Positions 16,092 to 25,283 are shown, counted from the first letter of the stretch. The stretch is 45,436 nt of DNA from Streptomyces celluloflavus (GCA_000720995.1 JOEL01000053.1:1-45436), one strand, 5' to 3'. The notes: generated from the letters alone by a model not told the origin. Numbers and translations: made by a program.

Positions 16092-17057
16092 ATGGTCACC
16101 GTGACCGATGCCCCCGCCACGCCGTCCCCGGCGCCCGAGCCGGCCGTAGCGCCCCGGCTGATCGCCACCGACCTCGACGGCACCTTGCTGCACGACGACA
16201 AAACGGTCTCCGACCGGACGATCGCCGCACTCGCCGCCGCGGAGCGGGCCGGTATCGAGGTCTTCTTCGTCACCGGCCGCCCGGCCCGCTGGATGGACGT
16301 GGTCAGCGACCATGTACACGGCCACGGCCTGGCGATCTGCGCGAACGGCGCGGCCGTCGTCGATCTGCACCGCGGCCGCCGGATCGTCGAGGTCAGCCCC
16401 CTGGACCGCACGGTCGCGCTGGACGTGGTGGACGTGCTGCGCGGCGTCGCGCCCGGCACCACGTTCGCGGTGGAGCGCACCGGCGGCAGCCACTACGAGC
16501 CGCAGTACCCGCCCCTCCACCGCGACCCGGCCGCGGTCGTCGCCCCGGTGGAGAAGCTCCTCGCCGAGGACTTCGGACCGGGCCCCGGCACGGATACGGG
16601 CATGGCCGCCGACACCGTCACCGTGGCCCCCCTGGGCACGCCCGCCACCTTCGACACCACCGGCCCCGGCCAGCCCGTGCTCAAGCTGCTCGCGCACCAC
16701 GCCGAGCTGGACCCGGACGCCTTCCTCGCGCTGGCCCGTACGGCGGCGGGCGCCCTCGCGTCCATCACCCGGTCCAGCCCGACCGCCCTCCTGGAGATCA
16801 GCGGCCTCGGCGTCAGCAAGGCGGACACCCTCGCCCGCTGCTGCGCGGAGCGCGGGATCACGCCCCAGGAGGTCGTCGCCTTCGGGGACATGCCCAACGA
16901 CATGGAGATGCTCACCTGGGCCGGCACCTCGTACGCCATGGCCAACGCCCACCCGGACGTCCTGGCCGTCACCACGGGCCGCACGGACTCCAACAACGAC
17001 GACGGCGTCGCGGCCGTGATCGAGCGGATACTTCAGTCGGGCCCGGCGGGCGGCTGA
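16092..17057 (+). CDS. HAD family hydrolase (Cof-like phosphatase)
   Basis: 321 aa. Motif I is ATDLDGTLL (nucleophile and acid/base Asp), motif II is the Thr in FFVTGRP, motif III is the Lys in GVSKADTL, and motif IV is GDMPNDMEML. The inserted C2 cap between motifs II and III is of the Cof/YbiV type, which dephosphorylates sugar phosphates and cofactors such as PLP or FMN. A ~20-residue Pro/Ala leader precedes the domain, so a start at the GTG at 16101 is equally possible. The physiological substrate is not predictable. Confidence 0.92.
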   Translation: MVTVTDAPATPSPAPEPAVAPRLIATDLDGTLLHDDKTVSDRTIAALAAAERAGIEVFFVTGRPARWMDVVSDHVHGHGLAICANGAAVVDLHRGRRIVEVSPLDRTVALDVVDVLRGVAPGTTFAVERTGGSHYEPQYPPLHRDPAAVVAPVEKLLAEDFGPGPGTDTGMAADTVTVAPLGTPATFDTTGPGQPVLKLLAHHAELDPDAFLALARTAAGALASITRSSPTALLEISGLGVSKADTLARCCAERGITPQEVVAFGDMPNDMEMLTWAGTSYAMANAHPDVLAVTTGRTDSNNDDGVAAVIERILQSGPAGG

Positions 17058-17093
17058 CGCCGTCCCGGCAGGCTCCGCCGCCGGGGCCCGCCC

Positions 17094-18839
17094 TCACAGC
17101 GGCGCCTCCCACGTCACCATCGTGCCCGTACCGTCCTCGCCCAGCCCCGGCCCGTAGGTGCTCGACCCGCCCAGCGACTCCGCGCGCTTGCTGAGGTTCT
17201 TCAGGCCGCTGCGCCGGCCGCCCTCGGGGATGCCGACGCCGTCGTCCGCGACGGTCAGCCGTACGCCGTCGGTGCCGTCCGGCAAGGTGATGGTCGCGTC
17301 GACGACGACCTCGATCCGGGAGGCTCGAGCGTGCCGGAAGGCGTTCGACAGCGCCTCGCGCAGCGCGGCGATCAGGTTCTTGCCGGTCAGCTCGCCGACC
17401 CGGGAGTCCACCGCGCCGATGAAGTTCGCGGACGGCTGGAAGCCGAGCGGTACGGCGGCGGTGCCGATCTCGCGCAGCACCCGGGTGCGCAGCCCGGACG
17501 GTGCCTCGGCCGGCCCCTGCTGGAGCGCGAAGATCGCGGTGCGGATCTCCTGGATGGTGACGTCCAGTTCGTCCACGGCCTTGCCGACGCCCCGGATCAC
17601 CTCCGGCGCCTCGGACCTGCGGTGCGCGCTCTCCAGCATCATTCCGGTCGCGAACAGCCGCTGGATGACGAGGTCGTGCAGGTCACGGGCGATCCGGTCG
17701 CGGTCCTCGAAGACGGCCAGCCGCTCGCGGTCGCGCTGTGCGTCGGCCAGCACCAGCGCCAGCGCGGCCTGCGCCGCGAACTGCGTGGCCAGGGTGCGTT
17801 CAGCCTGGGTGAACGGGCGGGCGCCCCGGGACCGCGGCGTCGCGAGGGTGCCGAGCACCCGGCCACCGCTCTTGAGCGGCAGCATCATGCTGGGCCCGAA
17901 GCGCTCCGACACATGGGTGACCATCCGCGGATCGGTGGCCGAATCATCCACGAACACCGGTTCCCCGGCGAGGAGTTGTGCCGCCACCGGGCTGTCGGGC
18001 GGTATCTGGGTCCCCATGATCCCGGCGGGCTCGTCGGCGGACACCGCGACGATCTCCATGCCACCGCGATCGTCGGGCAGCAGCACGATGCCGGCCGCCG
18101 AGTCCGCCAGCTTCCTGGCCTGTTCCGCGACGACCGCGAGCGCGTCGTCCACATCGCTGCCCGCGAGCAGTTCGGTGGTCACCGCCACCGAGCCGTCGAT
18201 CCACCGCTCGCGCTGCCGGGTCGCCGCGTACAGCCGGGCGTTGCCGATCGCGATACCGGCCTCGGTGGCGAGCACCCGCACCATGTGCAGGTCCTCCTCG
18301 CTGAACTCCGCGCCGCCGCGCTTCTCCGTCAGATAGAGATTGCCGAAGATCTCGCCCTGGACCCGGATCGGCACCCCCAGGAACGTCCGCATCGGCGGAT
18401 GGCCCGGCGGGAATCCGGCCGAGCGGGGGTCCTTGGTGAGGTCGGCGAGGCGCAGCGCCTTCGGGTCGTGGATGAGCGCGCCGAGCAGGCCCTTGTGGCC
18501 GTCGGGCAGCGCGCCGATCCGCTCGTGCTCCTGCGCGGTCACGCCGTACGTGACGAAGTCCGACAACCCCTCACGGGCGTCGTCGATGATGCCTATCGCC
18601 GCGTAGCGGGCATCGGCCAGCTCGGCCGCGGTCTCCACGATCCGGTCGAGGGTGATGTGCAGGTCCAGCCCCGCGCCCACGGTGCGCATCGCCTCCAGCA
18701 GCTGGGGCACCCGCGCGGTCAGCTCGGAGGACAGTCCTTGCAGACTGCGGGTGGCCTCGGTGGCGGCGTCCATGGGATCGGGCACCGGACCGGCCCGCCC
18801 GGTGTCCATGGGATCTGAGGGTCCTGCCGTGACTGCCAT
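17094..18839 (-). CDS. DevS/DosT-like GAF-domain sensor histidine kinase
   Basis: 581 aa soluble kinase. GAF-A spans about 50-205, GAF-B about 215-365, the HisKA_3 dimerisation helix carries the phospho-acceptor His388 in DRIARDLHDLVIQRLFA, and the ATPase domain has N-box REALSNAFRHA and G-boxes DDGVGIP and GLKNLSKRAE. His147, in GFPPGHPPMRTFLGVP, occupies the position of haem ligand His149 of M. tuberculosis DevS as I recall that sequence, so an oxygen/NO/CO-sensing haem is plausible. No response regulator is adjacent; its partner would be a NarL/DevR-type protein elsewhere. A DevR-box-like sequence lies 27-40 bp upstream. It sits next to the cydABDC genes, consistent with a role in low-oxygen or redox response. 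Confidence 0.9.
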   Translation of the reverse strand: MAVTAGPSDPMDTGRAGPVPDPMDAATEATRSLQGLSSELTARVPQLLEAMRTVGAGLDLHITLDRIVETAAELADARYAAIGIIDDAREGLSDFVTYGVTAQEHERIGALPDGHKGLLGALIHDPKALRLADLTKDPRSAGFPPGHPPMRTFLGVPIRVQGEIFGNLYLTEKRGGAEFSEEDLHMVRVLATEAGIAIGNARLYAATRQRERWIDGSVAVTTELLAGSDVDDALAVVAEQARKLADSAAGIVLLPDDRGGMEIVAVSADEPAGIMGTQIPPDSPVAAQLLAGEPVFVDDSATDPRMVTHVSERFGPSMMLPLKSGGRVLGTLATPRSRGARPFTQAERTLATQFAAQAALALVLADAQRDRERLAVFEDRDRIARDLHDLVIQRLFATGMMLESAHRRSEAPEVIRGVGKAVDELDVTIQEIRTAIFALQQGPAEAPSGLRTRVLREIGTAAVPLGFQPSANFIGAVDSRVGELTGKNLIAALREALSNAFRHARASRIEVVVDATITLPDGTDGVRLTVADDGVGIPEGGRRSGLKNLSKRAESLGGSSTYGPGLGEDGTGTMVTWEAPL

Positions 18840-18865
18840 GCCATGAGCCTAATAAGGGCGCTTTT

Positions 18866-18879
18866 CCGACGAAAGTCCA
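18866..18879. promoter_or_regulatory. DevR/DosR-box-like sequence upstream of the kinase gene
   Basis: Read on the minus strand it is TGGACTTTCGTCGG, 11 of 14 positions matching the DosR/DevR-type consensus GGGACTTTNGTCCC. It lies in the promoter of the haem-type kinase gene. Confidence 0.45.
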
Positions 18880-18912
18880 GATATACGGAGAAGCCCGCGC
18901 GCGGCCCGCCGG

Positions 18913-21900
18913 CTACCCGCGGAACGCCGGGGTACGGCCCGGTGCGCGGCGCGGTGCGGAGATCGCCACCGGCAGGTCCCCGTACGCCGCGTCCACCGCC
19001 CGCTCGCGCTCCAGCATCCGCCGGAACGGGCCGTCGGTCGCGGCCAGCTCCGCGTATCCGCCGTGCTGTACGGCCCGGCCGCGGTCCAGCACCAGCACCT
19101 CGTCCACCGCGTCGAGACCGGTGAGCCGGTGGGTGATCAGCACCGTCGTACGGCCCTCGGTCGCGGCCAGCAGATCGGCGGTCAGCGCATCGGCGGTGGC
19201 CAGGTCGAGGTGCTCGGCGGGCTCGTCCAGGACGAGGACCGGGAAGTCCGCGAGCAGCGCACGGGCCAGTGCCAGGCGCTGGCGCTGACCGCCGGACAGC
19301 CGGGCGCCGTGCTCGCCGACCATGGTGTCCAGCCCGTCGGGCAGCCCGCGCACCCAGTCCGCCAGCCGCGCCCGGCCGAGCGCGTCCCACAGGTCCCGGT
19401 CGGCGGCGTCCGGCGCGGCCTCGTCATCGGGGCGGCTCCGGCGGGCCAGCCTGAGGTTCTCCCGCAGCGAGCTGTCGAAGAGGTGCGCGTCCTGTGCGCA
19501 CAGCCCCACCAGCCGCCGGACGTCGTCACCGTCCACCGCCGCGGCATCCGTCCCGCCCAGCGTGTACGTCCCCGCCTCCCGGTCCAGGAAGCGCAGCAGC
19601 ACCTGTGCGAGCGTGGTCTTGCCGGAGCCGGAGGGGCCGACGACGGCGAGCCGCCGCCCGGCCGTGAGGGTGAATCCGACGCCGTCCAGCGCCGGCTCGT
19701 GCTGTCCCGGGTGGCGCGCGGTGAGGCCCTGTACGGCCAGCGGGAACGGCGTGTCCGGAGCGGCGGCGGGCGTGGCCGGTTCGCGCACCGGCGCCGGAGC
19801 GTCCAGCACCTCGAAGACCCGCTCGGCGGCGCGCCGGGTGCGCTGGCGGTACTGCACGGCGAGCGGCAGCCCCGTCACCGCCTCGAACGCGGCGAGCGGG
19901 GTGAGCACGACGACGGCCAGCGCCACCCCGTTCAGCCGCCCCTCGTGCACCGCCTGGACACCGGCCACCGCCGCCGCGGCGACGGTCAGCCCGCACACCA
20001 GCGCCGAGAGTCCGGCGCCCACCCCGGCCGCGGCCGCCGAGCGGGAAGCCAGGCGGGTCAGGTCCCGGTCCGCGTGCCGTGCCGCGTCCGTACGGGCCCC
20101 GATGGCGCCGGCGACCGTCAGCTCGGCCGTGCCGGTGAGCAGGTCGACGACGCGGGTGGCGAGCACCCCGCGGGCCGGGGCCAGCTGACGCTCGGCCCGC
20201 CGGGCCAGGGCGCCCGAGAGCACCGGCACGCCCGCGCCCGCGAGCAGCAGTCCGACGGCGAGGATCGCGCCCGCCTCCGGCAGCAGCCAGCCGGTGAAGC
20301 CGACGGCGGCGGCGCCGACCAGCACCGCGGCGCCAGCCGGCAGCAGCCAGCGCAGGAAGTAGTCCTGTACCGCGTCGACATCCGCGACCAGCCGCGAGAG
20401 GAGATCGCCGCGGCGGCGCTCCTTGAGCCCGGCCGGCGCGAGCCGCTCCAGCCGCCGGAAGACGGCCACGCGTACATCGGCGAGCATCCGGAACACCGCG
20501 TCGTGCGCGACGAGCCGCTCGGCGTAGCGGAAGGCGGCCCGCCCGATGCCGAACGCGCGGGTGGCGGTGACCGCCACCATCAAATAGAGCACCGGCGGAT
20601 GCTGCGCCGCGCGCGAGATCAGCCAGCCGGACGTCGCCATCAGGCCCACCGCGCTGCCCAGCGCGAGGCTGCCGAGCAGCAGCGCCAGCGCGAATCGCGC
20701 CCGCCGGGCACGCGCGATCCGCCGCAGCCGGGTCAGCGCCGAACCACGGACGGGAGTGGCGTACGGGTCCGGGCCGGGGTTCGAGTCCTGCTGTCGGGGC
20801 CCGTCGGCCGAAGTGGTCGCGGCGATGTCATCGGCCGCGGCGTCCCGGCCCGTGCCTTCCGGCCCTCCGTCGGAGGCACCGGCCACCTCCGCGGTCCGGT
20901 CGGCCGGGTCGGCCGGAGCGGGCAGCCGCACCGTGCGGTCGGCCACCGCCAGCAGCGCCGGCCGGTGCACGATCAGCAGGACGGTACGGCCGACCGCGAG
21001 CCGCCGGACGGCCGCCACGATCGCCTCCTCGCTCTCGCCGTCCAGGTTCGCGGTCGGCTCGTCCAGCAGCAGGATCGGCCGGTCGGCGAGGAAGGCACGG
21101 GCGAGCGCGATGCGCTGCCGCTGGCCCGCGGAGAGACCGGCACCGGATTCACCGAGCCGGGTGGCCAGGCCGTCGGGGAGCGCGTCGACGAAGTCCAGCG
21201 CCCCGGCGTCGTCCAGAGCGGTGCGCACCGCCGCGTCCTCGGCGTCCGGGCGTGCCAGCCGTACGTTCTCGGCGATGGTGCCTGCGAAGAGGTGCGGATG
21301 CTGCGGCACCCAGGCGATCCGCTGCCGCCAGCTCTCGGGCGAAAGGGCGGCGATGTCCTGGCCGTCGACGAGGACGCGGCCCTCGGACGGTTCGGTGAAG
21401 CCGAGCACCACGCTGAGCAAGGTGGATTTGCCGGCGCCGGAGGGGCCGACCAGCGCGACGGTCTCACCGGGCCGGACCTCGAACGACGTCGCGGGGAGCG
21501 AGTCGGCGGTCCGTCCCGGGTGGCGGACGACGAGCCCCTCGACCGCCAGTGCCGTGCCCGCGGGCGCGGGCGCGGTACCGGCCGTCCGCAGCGGGGTCTC
21601 CAGCACCGCGAAGATCTCCTCCGCGGCCGAGAGCCCTTCGGCGGCGGCGTGGTACTGCGCACCCACCTGTCGAAGCGGCAGATACGCCTCGGGCGCCAGC
21701 ACCAGCACCATCAGCCCGGTGTAGAGATCGAGATCGCCGTTCACCAGGCGCATACCGATGCCGACCGCGACCAGGGCGACGGAGATGGTGGCGAGAAGTT
21801 CGAGCGCGAAGGAGGAGAGAAAGGCGATCCGCAGCGTGCGCAGGGTCGCCCGGCGGTACTCGCTGGTGATCGCGCGGATGGAAGCCGCCTGGGCCTTGGC

Positions 21901-22617
21901 CCGCCCGAAGACCTTGAGGGTGGGCAGCCCCTCGACGACGTCCAGGAAATGCCCGGACAGCCGCGAGAGCAGCCGCCACTGGCGGTCCATCCGCGACTGG
22001 GTGGCCCAGCCGATGAGGATCATGAAGAGCGGGATCAGCGGGAGGGTGATGACGATCGTCAGGGCCGAGATCCAGTCGCCGGTGACGATCCGGGCCAGCA
22101 CCGCGACGGGGACCACGACCGCCAGCCCCAGCTGCGGCAGATAGCGGGAGAAGTAGTCGTCCAGAGCGTCGATACCGCGCGTGGCGAGGGTGGTGAGTTC
22201 GCCGGTGCGCATCTCCAGCGTGCCCGCGTCGGCCGCAGACGGGCCGCCGTCCGGGCCGGTGGCCTTCGGGTCGCTGTCCGGCCGGCGGATCGCCGCGCCC
22301 GGACCGAGCAGCGCCGCCCGCTCGACCAGCCGCATCCGAAGCTCGGACTTGACCGCCGCACTGGCGCGGTGCGCGGCCAGTTCGGTGAGCCAGGAGACCA
22401 GCCCGCGGCCGACGGAGACCGCGGCGAGCAGCATCACCGGTGTGGTCAGGCCGCCGAGATCGAGGTCGTGCTGGAAGGCGCCGACCACGATCTCGGCGAT
22501 GAGCATGGCCTGGCCGACGACCAGGCCCGCCCCGGCAAGCCCGAGCACCACCACCGCGATGAGGAAGACGCGGGTGGCGCGGGCGTATCGGAGCAGGCGC
22601 GGGTCGACCGGTTTCAC
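18913..22617 (-). CDS. cydDC: Fused thiol-reductant ABC exporter CydD-CydC
   Basis: 1234 aa from a GTG at 22617. It corresponds to E. coli CydD and CydC joined in one chain. Order: CydD membrane domain (about 15-330), ATPase 1 (Walker A GPSGAGKSTL at 391-400, signature LSAGQRQRIALA, Walker B ILLLDEPTANLD), a polar linker (about 575-635), CydC membrane domain (about 640-950), ATPase 2 (Walker A GPSGSGKTT near 993, LSGGQRQRLALA, VLVLDEPAEHLD). The complex, now viewed as a haem/thiol transporter, is needed for assembly of cytochrome bd oxidase. It lies 50 bp downstream of cydB; a small hairpin and a parS site occupy the gap. The parS palindrome includes the start codon. Confidence 0.95.
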   Translation of the reverse strand: MKPVDPRLLRYARATRVFLIAVVVLGLAGAGLVVGQAMLIAEIVVGAFQHDLDLGGLTTPVMLLAAVSVGRGLVSWLTELAAHRASAAVKSELRMRLVERAALLGPGAAIRRPDSDPKATGPDGGPSAADAGTLEMRTGELTTLATRGIDALDDYFSRYLPQLGLAVVVPVAVLARIVTGDWISALTIVITLPLIPLFMILIGWATQSRMDRQWRLLSRLSGHFLDVVEGLPTLKVFGRAKAQAASIRAITSEYRRATLRTLRIAFLSSFALELLATISVALVAVGIGMRLVNGDLDLYTGLMVLVLAPEAYLPLRQVGAQYHAAAEGLSAAEEIFAVLETPLRTAGTAPAPAGTALAVEGLVVRHPGRTADSLPATSFEVRPGETVALVGPSGAGKSTLLSVVLGFTEPSEGRVLVDGQDIAALSPESWRQRIAWVPQHPHLFAGTIAENVRLARPDAEDAAVRTALDDAGALDFVDALPDGLATRLGESGAGLSAGQRQRIALARAFLADRPILLLDEPTANLDGESEEAIVAAVRRLAVGRTVLLIVHRPALLAVADRTVRLPAPADPADRTAEVAGASDGGPEGTGRDAAADDIAATTSADGPRQQDSNPGPDPYATPVRGSALTRLRRIARARRARFALALLLGSLALGSAVGLMATSGWLISRAAQHPPVLYLMVAVTATRAFGIGRAAFRYAERLVAHDAVFRMLADVRVAVFRRLERLAPAGLKERRRGDLLSRLVADVDAVQDYFLRWLLPAGAAVLVGAAAVGFTGWLLPEAGAILAVGLLLAGAGVPVLSGALARRAERQLAPARGVLATRVVDLLTGTAELTVAGAIGARTDAARHADRDLTRLASRSAAAAGVGAGLSALVCGLTVAAAAVAGVQAVHEGRLNGVALAVVVLTPLAAFEAVTGLPLAVQYRQRTRRAAERVFEVLDAPAPVREPATPAAAPDTPFPLAVQGLTARHPGQHEPALDGVGFTLTAGRRLAVVGPSGSGKTTLAQVLLRFLDREAGTYTLGGTDAAAVDGDDVRRLVGLCAQDAHLFDSSLRENLRLARRSRPDDEAAPDAADRDLWDALGRARLADWVRGLPDGLDTMVGEHGARLSGGQRQRLALARALLADFPVLVLDEPAEHLDLATADALTADLLAATEGRTTVLITHRLTGLDAVDEVLVLDRGRAVQHGGYAELAATDGPFRRMLERERAVDAAYGDLPVAISAPRRAPGRTPAFRG

Positions 22618-22624
22618 GTGAAAC
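22611..22624. other. parS: parS chromosome-partitioning site
   Basis: GTTTCACGTGAAAC, a perfect 14-bp palindrome identical to the ParB-binding consensus of Streptomyces and Bacillus. It spans the GTG start codon of cydDC and the seven bases upstream. Streptomyces cluster some twenty such sites around oriC, so this places the window in the origin-proximal part of the chromosome. Confidence 0.93.
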
Positions 22625-22641
22625 TTTCCGTCCTGATGAGG

Positions 22642-22659
22642 CCGCCCCCGAAGGGGCGG
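22642..22659 (-). terminator. Intercistronic hairpin between cydB and cydDC
   Basis: CCGCCCC, loop CGAA, GGGGCGG, between the cydB stop and the cydDC start. It may partly terminate or process the cyd transcript. Confidence 0.5.
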
Positions 22660-22666
22660 GACTCAG

Positions 22667-23668
22667 CTAGTGGGCGTCGGCGATGTGCTGGGTGCCGATT
22701 CGCTTACGGAACACCCAGTACGTCCACCCTTGATAGAGAATCACAACCGGGGTGGCGATACCGGCGCACCAGGTCATGATCTTCAGGGTGTAGGGGCTGG
22801 ACGAGGCGTTGGTGACCGTGAGGTTCCAGCTCTCGTTCAGCGAGGACGGCATGACGTTCGGGAAGAGCGTCAGGAAGAGCATCGCGACCGCGGCCGCGAC
22901 GGTGATCCCGGAGAACGCGAACGCCCATCCCTCACGCCCGATCTGATTGGCGCCGAGCGCCGCGACCAGCGCGACCACCGCCACGATCATGGCGACCAGG
23001 CTCGTGCCGTTGCCGCGGTCGAGCTGGGTCCAGATCAGGAAGCCGAGCGCGAGCACGGCGGTGATCAGTCCGACGACGGTCGCCAGCTTGCGGGCCCGCT
23101 CCCGTATGTCGCCCAGCGTCTTGAGCGCGGCGAACACCGCGCCGTGGAAGGTGAACAGCGTCAGCGTCACCAGTCCGCCGAGGATCGCGTACGGGTTGAG
23201 CAGGTCGAAGAAGGTCCCGACGTACTCCTTGTGTGCGTCGATCTTCACGCCGCGCACGATGTTGCCGAACGCCACGCCCCACAGGAGCGCGGGGATCAGC
23301 GAGGTCCAGAAGATCGCGTGTTCCCAGTTCCGCTGCCAGCGCTCCTCGGCCCGCTTGGCGCGGTACTCGAAGGCGACTCCGCGCACGATCAGACAGACCA
23401 GGATGACCAGCAGCGGCAGGTAGAAACCGGAGAAGAGCGTGGCGTACCACTCGGGGAAGGCCGCGAAGGTCGCGCCGCCCGCACTGAGCAGCCAGACTTC
23501 GTTGCCGTCCCAGACCGGGCCGATGGTGTTGATCAGTACCCGCTTCTCGCGCCGGTCCCGGGCGAGCAGCTTGGTGAGGATGCCGATTCCGAAGTCGAAG
23601 CCTTCGAGGAAGAAGTACCCGATCCAGAGGACGGCGATGAGGACGAACCAGACGTCGTGGAGTTGCAC
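22667..23668 (-). CDS. cydB: Cytochrome bd ubiquinol oxidase subunit II
   Basis: 333 aa with about nine transmembrane helices. N-terminus MQLHDVWFVLIAVLWIGYFF and the block EGFDFGIGIL are the CydB hallmark. GPVWDGNEVWLL is also conserved. It forms the heterodimeric bd-type quinol oxidase with CydA, a high-affinity oxygen reductase of the cytoplasmic membrane used when oxygen is scarce. It starts 9 bp after cydA ends, so it is in the same transcript. The Shine-Dalgarno is the GGAGG in the short gap. Confidence 0.97.
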   Translation of the reverse strand: MQLHDVWFVLIAVLWIGYFFLEGFDFGIGILTKLLARDRREKRVLINTIGPVWDGNEVWLLSAGGATFAAFPEWYATLFSGFYLPLLVILVCLIVRGVAFEYRAKRAEERWQRNWEHAIFWTSLIPALLWGVAFGNIVRGVKIDAHKEYVGTFFDLLNPYAILGGLVTLTLFTFHGAVFAALKTLGDIRERARKLATVVGLITAVLALGFLIWTQLDRGNGTSLVAMIVAVVALVAALGANQIGREGWAFAFSGITVAAAVAMLFLTLFPNVMPSSLNESWNLTVTNASSSPYTLKIMTWCAGIATPVVILYQGWTYWVFRKRIGTQHIADAH

Positions 23669-23677
23669 AGCCGCCTC

Positions 23678-25186
23678 CTAGTACGAGAAGGCCATCGGCC
23701 GGTCGGCGTCTTGGGAATCGCCGCCGATCTTGGTGGGCGGGTTGAGGTCGGAGTCGGTCAGCTCCGGGGGTCCGGCCTTGATGTACTTCACCAGCAGCCT
23801 GACCTCGATCACGGCGAGCACCGCGTAGAGCGTGGTGAAGACGATCATCGAGGTCAGCACCTCGCCCTGCGAGACACTTGGCGACACCGCGTCGGAGGTG
23901 CGCAGGACGCCGTAGACGACCCAGGGCTGGCGGCCCATCTCGGTGAATATCCAGCCCCAGGAGTTGGCGATCAGCGGGAAGCCGAGGGTGACGAAGGCCA
24001 GTGACCAGTACCACTTGGTGAACCGGGCGCCGAGCGCCTTGTTCTTGGTGACCGCGAGATGCGGGGGTTCCTCGTCGCCCGTCCGCAGCGACGGCGCGAG
24101 CCAGAACTTCCTGCGGGTGAGCCAGAGCCCGGCCAGTCCGATGGCGAAGGACGCCATACCGAAGCCGATCATCCACCGGAAGCCCCAGTAGGCGACCGGG
24201 ATGTTGGGCCGGTAGTCACCGGGCCCGAACTTCTCCTGCTCGGACTTGTTGACGTCGTTGATCCCGGGCACCGGCGAACTGAAGTCGTTGTGCGCGAGGA
24301 AGGAGAGCAGACCGGGGATCTCGATGGCGACCTTGTTGTGCCCCTTGTCGACATCGCCGTAGGCGAAGACCGAGAACGGCGCCGGTTCCTCCTTGTCCCA
24401 CAGCGCCTCGGCCGCCGCCATCTTCATCGGCTGCTGCTCGAACATGACCTTGCCCAGCGTGTCACCGCTGATGGCGGTCATGATGCCGGCGATCACCAGG
24501 GTGACCAGGCCCACCCGCAGCGACGTCCGCATCACCTTGATGTGCTTCTTGCGCATCAGGTGGTACGCGGAGATGCCGACCATGAACGCGGCGCCGGTCA
24601 GGAAGGCGGCGGTCAGCGTGTGGAAGACGACGACGAGGGTGGTGTCCTGGGTCAGCACCTTCCAGAAGTCGGTCAGCTCGGCGCGCCCGTTGGCGGCGTT
24701 GTACTTGTAACCGACCGGGTGCTGCATCCAGGAGTTGGCCGCGAGGATGAAATAGGCCGACAGGATCGTGCCGACCGCGACCACCCACATGCACAGGCAG
24801 TGGATCTTCTTCGGCAGCTTGTCCCAGCCGAAGATCCACAGGCCGATGAAGGTGGACTCGAAGAAGAAGGCGATGAGCGCCTCGAACGCGAGCGGGGCAC
24901 CGAAGATGTCACCGACGAACCGCGAGTAGTCGGACCAGTTCATACCGAACTGGAACTCCTGGACGATGCCGGTGACGACGCCCATCGCGATGTTGATCAG
25001 GAACAGCTTGCCCCAGAACTTGGTGGCCTGGAGGTACTTCTGGTTTCCCGTTCGCACCCAGGCGGTCTCAAGTCCTGCCACCAGAGCGGCGAGGGAGATC
25101 GTGAGGGGGACGAAGAGGAAGTGGTAGACGGTCGTGATGCCGAATTGCCATCGCGCCAGGGTCTCTGGCGCCAACGCCAGTTCCAC
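23678..25186 (-). CDS. cydA: Cytochrome bd ubiquinol oxidase subunit I
   Basis: 502 aa starting at GTG 25186, with AAGGAG at 25195-25200. About nine helices. His22 in TTVYHFLFVPLT is the expected axial ligand of haem d/b595, His in VVVFHTLTAAF the haem b558 ligand, and GRQPWVVYGVLRT is the family signature. The Q-loop region after the sixth helix is of the short type usual in Gram-positive bacteria. First gene of the cydA-cydB-cydDC operon. The perfect Rex operator at 25268-25283 lies about 80 bp upstream, so expression should rise when the NADH/NAD+ ratio increases (established for Rex in S. coelicolor). Confidence 0.97.
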   Translation of the reverse strand: MELALAPETLARWQFGITTVYHFLFVPLTISLAALVAGLETAWVRTGNQKYLQATKFWGKLFLINIAMGVVTGIVQEFQFGMNWSDYSRFVGDIFGAPLAFEALIAFFFESTFIGLWIFGWDKLPKKIHCLCMWVVAVGTILSAYFILAANSWMQHPVGYKYNAANGRAELTDFWKVLTQDTTLVVVFHTLTAAFLTGAAFMVGISAYHLMRKKHIKVMRTSLRVGLVTLVIAGIMTAISGDTLGKVMFEQQPMKMAAAEALWDKEEPAPFSVFAYGDVDKGHNKVAIEIPGLLSFLAHNDFSSPVPGINDVNKSEQEKFGPGDYRPNIPVAYWGFRWMIGFGMASFAIGLAGLWLTRRKFWLAPSLRTGDEEPPHLAVTKNKALGARFTKWYWSLAFVTLGFPLIANSWGWIFTEMGRQPWVVYGVLRTSDAVSPSVSQGEVLTSMIVFTTLYAVLAVIEVRLLVKYIKAGPPELTDSDLNPPTKIGGDSQDADRPMAFSY

Positions 25187-25267
25187 GTCGGGCTCTCCTT
25201 ACGTCGCCGTTCCTACGGCAGTTTGCCCCTTGCGTCACAGAGAAAGCAGGACATAAAGGGACACGCT

Positions 25268-25283
25268 TGTGAACGCGTTCACA
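25268..25283. promoter_or_regulatory. Rex operator (ROP) of the cyd operon
   Basis: TGTGAACGCGTTCACA, a perfect 16-bp palindrome matching the Rex consensus TTGTGAA-N4-TTCACAA. A further TTCACAA half-site follows directly at 25284-25290, giving a tandem arrangement. Confidence 0.92.

Noticed and set aside
19063-22779. A 1238-codon open frame on the plus strand opposite cydDC
   Set aside because: Antisense shadow produced by high-GC codon bias; the opposite strand encodes the complete CydDC with all ABC motifs, while this frame has no recognisable domain.
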